Positions 59,171 through 64,000 of a DNA stretch of 64,000 nucleotides are shown here, piece after piece (positions within the stretch are counted from its first letter, which is position 1; each line of letters opens with the position of its first letter). Below the pieces are notes generated by a model. It did no database searches and had not been told where the DNA came from. It was given only the letters and a program-made list of their open reading frames with translations. The position numbers and the translations under genes are program-made. The DNA is taken from the NCBI GenBank assembly GCA_013339895.1, contig JABACO010000004.1, forward strand, positions 2,244,379 to 2,308,378, written 5' to 3'. Source of the DNA: Ephydatia muelleri. Its lineage: Eukaryota > Porifera > Demospongiae > Spongillida > Spongillidae.

Positions 59171-60859
59171 TACGTTCTTTCTTGACAGTACAACAGTTGG
59201 ACACTGCCACATTGCCATCAGACTGTTTCAGGCCATAAAACTGTTACAGTCGATTAGTACAACCCATTTGTAGTAACGAGACGTTATTAGTAACCTTATG
59301 GCACGTAACCTGCACAAGAAACAGTCCTACACAAAAATTTGGTCACGGCAATCTCTTTTTCGCGGCAGAAATTAAATCCTGACACCAGATGTTCTAAGCG
59401 ATCAAAAGGTAGGTAGTGATACTAGATATTGAAAATCTAACACAAACTCTCCTCTCTATACTATCTCTGATGGTAGTGGTTGCGGCTTTGTCGACAGTTT
59501 GAGGACGAGTCTGTTTGACACTGAATGAGAGATGACTGAAAGGTACTGAACGAATGTAGAAAGTGTTGACTGTTCACATGTAGAAACTACTCGACTGTCG
59601 TTTAGCTTGTGAATTAATGGTGTGGTGCCATATTTTTAAAGGATCGAATGTATCTATGATATGGGCCGATCAAAGGTCTGGTTACTAAATTAAAATTAAA
59701 ATGTATCTAATTTATCGACACAGTACTAAAGTAATCACGCGACCTCAAAAAGCTCAACACATGGAAACATGGAGCCGACGCCGACGAACAAGTTAGTTTT
59801 TGAAAAGTCGGAGGAAGGATTGAAGCTAGTGATCGGATTATAGACTTTATGTTTCTCATAGAAGCAAGCGTGCACATTTTAGCAGTAAGGGTCTATATAC
59901 TGTTCGTACGTGGTTTGTTTTTCAATGGTTGTTTCATTTTAAGCGGTGCATATTATGGGAGCGATGTTCTAAACCATTTGAACATTGCATGCGCGCACAT
60001 GTTACACCACAACGCTCTCCGGTTGACGAGGGAAGGGAGGGGACACAAGATGCATAGGGGTAAAGTTACCTTTTACATGTGTGCATGTACCAGCGCGACG
60101 CGTCATACCATCTACATGCAAGGTGGCATGGTTGACGACACTGTTTTCGCGTAGGCCTATGTGATTGGTCGGGCAACGCTGTCACCATAACAGCAAAACC
60201 AAAATAAACGCGACGAATCAACTCTGTTTTAGTTTCGGGGCCTAACCCATGTACGCGATAAATAACAATAGTCACTAATTTAATATGGCATGTGAATTTG
60301 CGCAGCTGCATGCATGCATGCATGTATCAAGTGGGTTCGTTCTTAAGGCCAGTCTATGATCATGTGACTGAAGGTCAGCACAGTCTCCATGATCCAATAT
60401 CACGTGCACTCACACCACTACGTCATACATTAAATGAAGAACTTTCCTAAACATGTACCCTTTTTTTCCTTCAAAAGAAGGACCCTCCTGCTCTCAAAGC
60501 TTTGAACGCTCTGGTTTCCTAACCAAATGGTGGTTATGGGCACTTCAGCTGATTGATTGACTGTAACCTGATCTATTGATCTTGCAACCGTAACAGGCAC
60601 AGGCTAGAAGAAGAGATCCGTTTTCCCTCATCAAGCCAAGGGGGGACGCTGTTAAATTTGCAAGTGAATTTGGGTGTACATCTGAAGGTTATATATGTAT
60701 AATGTTCTCTGTTAATTGATCATCTTGTTGCCATGGTTCTATAGACTCAGCCTCGGGGTTCTGTACGGTCAGCTGGCCCGTTCTTAGAGGGTTTCATAAA
60801 CTCTCTGTTTCTATGGAGCACATTACGCTCTACATTAAACACATAGGACCGACCGGATA

Positions 60860-61990
60860 CATTATCTGTACAGGAGACTGGTTCTGCTGGGCCTTCTTAG
60901 CTTTGACATCCTTAACCAGAACTGGTTCGCTAACTTGTAACGGGGGTAGAATCTTTCCATGGCTGTGTTGGTGTTCTTGTATGTGATGCTTTCTTCTCCC
61001 AAACCTTTGCCGCTAGGCAGGGCTCTAACTTCCTCACTTTCATTCAGGGGGACCACACTTCTAGTTCTCTATCCAAACAACCGCTGACATGGACTTGTGC
61101 CTCAATCTACTGCTGCCACTCTAGTATGACTAGTATCCTGACTCCTTTTCAACAGTTTCTTGGCAATCTTCACAGCAGCTTCCGCTTTGCCATCTGACCG
61201 ACTATGATTCGGTGCAGACACTGAGTGAGCAAACTCCCATGGCTTAGCAAATTTCCCGAATTCATATGACAGGAACTGTGGTCCTCCATCAGTGTGTACC
61301 ACCTCTGGAATACCATGTCAGGCAAATTGTTCCTTGCAAATAGTAATAACAGCTGAGGTCAGAGTGAGGAAGTTTTGACATTTAGAAGAAATATGTTAGA
61401 TAATTCACCTCGATCAAGTATTCTTCTTTGCTGCAAAATAAATTCATTCCACTTTTGCACCTGCGATGTTTTGGTATATCATGGGCTAGGTATTTTTCTT
61501 TATGCTGTGCTGGAGCATCTTTCTCACAGCTTCAGCACGCTTTGATAACCTTGAGTCATGTTGGGCCAGTACACAGCATCCTTGGCTCTGTGATGGGTTG
61601 ATTCTCAGCCCACATGGCTAGTGTGAAGTCTCTGAAGATAATCTGCTCTTTCCCAGCGACTGTGGCACTACTACTTGTTCCCATTTGTAGAGGACACCAT
61701 CTTGGTACACTAGTCATTCCTTAAAATTTCAGTATTTTGTGCGGGCACATCTTTCACCTGGTAAGGCCACCCCTGCACGAGAACCACTTTTTGTTCTTCA
61801 TCACATCCACTGCTGCCTTCTGAACCTCAATGTATCACAATGTATGGTCGTTGGCTCATATTACACTAGTAGGAGTTCACTCGTGATGAACTCCTTGACC
61901 CCATCAAAACATGTCTGCTCTAACTCACCACAGTTCCATTTGACGTTGGCTTCCTCAATGGCTCAGTTGCCTGCGAGAGATTTGGAACAA
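60860..61990 (-). pseudogene. Ty3/gypsy-like pol remnant, copy B
   Basis: Paralogue of the remnant at 33.6-35.0 kb. The integrase core lies at 61,302-61,102 (HTDGGPQFLSYEFGKFAKPW, SDGKAEAAVKIAKKLLKRSQ), continuing after a frame change at 61,056-60,862 (VVPLNESEEVRA). The RNase H portion is shortened by the ~400-bp deletion. Confidence 0.8.
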
Positions 61991-62438
61991 ATTTGACCAA
62001 ACAGTTACACATTTGGTTGTCGCAATGTCTGTGACATTACTTATTTCAGGCGTTTGATCTTCAGAACCAGCATGTCATAGAACTATCAATGAAATATTCT
62101 GTGCATTTGCTATCTGATTTAACTTTTAAAGCAAAATTATCATATCGATTCACATCACATGCACATTCATAGTACAACTTGCAACTATATGCAGGTTGAG
62201 TTGACACTTATGAGCATTCTCACGGGTTCCCAGTCCATGGTCATCCACAAATGTTCTTCTTCGCTGACCATAACATTTTTTGGTGGTCCATGGCTTATTA
62301 CCTCATTATGGGATCGATTTGCGAAAACGGAGCTAACGCAATTTTCAATTTTAAATATTCTTGACGTCTGAAATGTCCTCTATACAGTGCTTCTTAACGT
62401 TCTGAATTTTAAATTGGCCATACATTTCAACGAAAGTG

Positions 62439-62735
62439 TTACCGTAGAATACCAGATACCAGATATAACGACCCCCCCCCCCCCCTCCGCCCCTTATGTG
62501 AGACCCTAAAATAAAAAAGGCATGTTTTTGAAATGAGCGTATCTCCAAAACCCGTCACGCCACCACGTACCTTTTTCAAACTCATATTGTGGTACCACTT
62601 CTTTCTTATAAAAACTGACCATTTGGGATTGCACTGACATGGTTTTGGAGATACTCTCGTTTCAAAAACATGCCTTTTTTTGTAGGGTATCCCGTAAGGG
62701 GCGGAGGGGGGGGTCGTTTCTGGTATTCTACCGTA
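62439..62735. mobile_element. Foldback MITE, ~297 bp, absent from copy A
   Basis: Both halves are inverted copies. TACCGTAGAATACCAG and the poly-C/CTCCGCCCCTTA block on the left face TAAGGGGCGGAG/poly-G and TGGTATTCTACCGTA on the right. An inner inverted pair reads AGGCATGTTTTTGAAA and TTTCAAAAACATGCCT. Its absence from the paralogous position in copy A dates it after the segmental duplication, or marks it as lost there. Confidence 0.85.
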
Positions 62736-62911
62736 CATTTTATGATGATGTACCATCTACATCCATGGTGTACTTTATAAGATCCTGCGCACTAAGCATC
62801 TTATTATATTGCAATACTATGCCTAAATACTATTGTTTGATTAGAGAGGGACAATACATTCAAGGGCTTCATTTCAGTTTAATACACCGCTACCCTACCA
62901 ACAGTGTGGTT

Positions 62912-64000
62912 ATGGAGAAACTCTTTCCACACATCACCTGTGGTGTGTGCTTCAAGCCCTACAAGGATCCAAGAATTCTACCATGTTTGCACTCCTGTCT
63001 ACAATGTCTCCATCATGGGATAGGGAAAAGTGGTTCCCAACAAATGTTCCAATGTCCCATCTGTGAACGAAACACCAGCATCCCAGTGGGAGGGGCCAGT
63101 GTTCTCCCTCAGAACCTCCATCTTGGATCTGAAGTAGAGGTAGCTGGGTACATGTCCAAGATGGTGAACAACAGTGATGTAGCATGTGACCACTGCATAG
63201 ATGGAGGCAATGGTCCTGCAGTGGTGTTCTGTTGTACATGTCATCAGTTCCTATGCAAGTTGGCTTATGAGTGCCATAGAACTGGTCGCCATCTTTCCAA
63301 ACACAATATGGTTGGACTAGATCAGGCTGGAGCCAGACAGCTGCATACCACCATGAAGCCAAGAGAGCATTACTGCTCTCAGCCTAATCATGAAGAGAAT
63401 AAATTGAATTTTTATTGTGAGACTTGTAGCTTGCTGGGATAACCGTGACTGCACTACAGCTACCCACAAAAGCCACACTGTGAAGGAAATATCCACAGTA
63501 GCAAAGACCCATGAAATAGAAATCACAGGAGCACTTGAAGATGCAAAAGAGGTAGTGACAAAGCTGACTGGAGCCATGGATGAAAATAACAGGATGATAG
63601 AACAAGTGGAGATCTCCAAAAGAAATGCTTCATTGGCCATCAACCAAGCCTTTGAAACACTCCAACAAACATTGGAAGAAAGGAAAAAGACACTATTGTC
63701 AGAGTTAGAGACCATTTCTCTGTCCAGGACAACAGCTCTGACCCTCCAGAAGGAACAGTTTGAGAAGATGATTGGAGACATTGGTCACTACACTGATATG
63801 GCATCCCAGATCCTGCAGACCCACACTGACCATGAGATTGTAGCATTGGGAGGACTCATACCCACTGAACTGCAGGCCACCCTCAAGAGGGTCCAGACCA
63901 TTTCCCTCTCTCCAAACCAACACAGCAACATAACTGTGTCTGTGCAAACAGATGATCTTACACGACAACTGTTGAAATTAGGAAATTTGTTTGAGTTTTA
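62912..64000 (+). pseudogene. TRIM-NHL paralogue B, frameshifted, cut by window end
   Basis: Same single-exon RING/B-box/coiled-coil gene as at 35.8 kb. Differences damage it: the RING lost one codon (CLHSCLQC instead of CLHSFCLQC), altering zinc-ligand spacing. At 63,436-63,447 GGGATAACCGTGACTG replaces GGTATGCCTTCACTG, giving a +1 shift and an immediate stop after TCSLLG. The frame downstream is open through the coiled coil into VQTDD, where the window ends. The region where copy A is frameshifted is intact here, so the two copies carry different lesions. Confidence 0.85.

Larger units (their letters stand above)
59171..64000. repeat. Segmental duplication, copy B (direct), cut by window end
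   Basis: Same orientation and order as 31,860-38,045. It lacks ~400 bp present in A (between 61,826 and 61,827) and has a MITE-containing insertion at about 62,405-62,770. Substitutions and small indels run throughout. Confidence 0.92.

Noticed and set aside
1-64000. tRNA, rRNA or other RNA genes
   Set aside because: No tRNA cloverleaf with A/B boxes or rRNA-like sequence was recognised on either strand by eye; a covariance-model scan would be decisive.

Overview
The window is eukaryotic and comes from an invertebrate animal. Genes have many exons with short GT-AG (some GC-AG) introns, microsatellites are extremely dense, and the gene set is metazoan: inverted formin, METTL2, glycyl-tRNA synthetase, CtIP, TRIM-NHL with a filamin repeat. 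The overall look (TRIM-NHL, SAM and SWIM/YqaJ genes, TE mix) suggests a sponge or another early-branching marine animal; that assignment is inference.

Layout. 1-8.2 kb is gene-poor: CA/CATA microsatellites, a minisatellite, a broken RING-type element fragment (3.5-4.3 kb) and two Ty3/gypsy-type remnants (5.7-6.7 kb, 7.3-7.6 kb). 8.2-19.2 kb (minus) is one complete INF2-like formin of 15 exons that I could splice in frame throughout (about 1567 aa). Its large intron holds several minisatellites and an ~870-nt purine/pyrimidine tract ending at the 3' splice site of the next exon. A ~500-bp divergent promoter separates it from a METTL2-like tRNA methyltransferase (plus, 9 exons, 307 aa). That is followed 131 bp later by glycyl-tRNA synthetase (plus, 12 exons, 705 aa), with paired start codons fitting mitochondrial and cytosolic forms. 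31-64 kb is a rearranged, transposon-rich region.

Two duplications dominate 31.8-64 kb. An older, diverged direct duplication (31,860-38,045 and 59,171 to the window end) carries a gypsy-like pol remnant and a TRIM-NHL gene, both copies frameshifted. A very young inverted duplication of ~2.58 kb (38,046-40,622 and 48,752-51,329) carries the 5' part of a CtIP/RBBP8-like DNA-end-resection gene. The right arm belongs to the intact CtIP gene (48.0-50.1 kb, minus). In the left arm the CtIP N-terminal exon is fused, in frame, to eight-exon coding sequence ending in a DDE core with RAG1/Transib-like residue spacing (D484, D565, CxxC at +19, HxxxxH, E at +20 from the second H). This chimera is the most striking item here.

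Between the arms lie a small chromodomain protein and unrecognised minus-strand exons. Right of the arms are a truncated hAT (DUF4371) fragment, an ISL2EU/Harbinger-type element with SWIM-YqaJ-PHD and DDE transposase genes (both damaged), a SAM-domain gene and a 22-bp minisatellite. Nested foldback MITEs sit inside the inverted arms.
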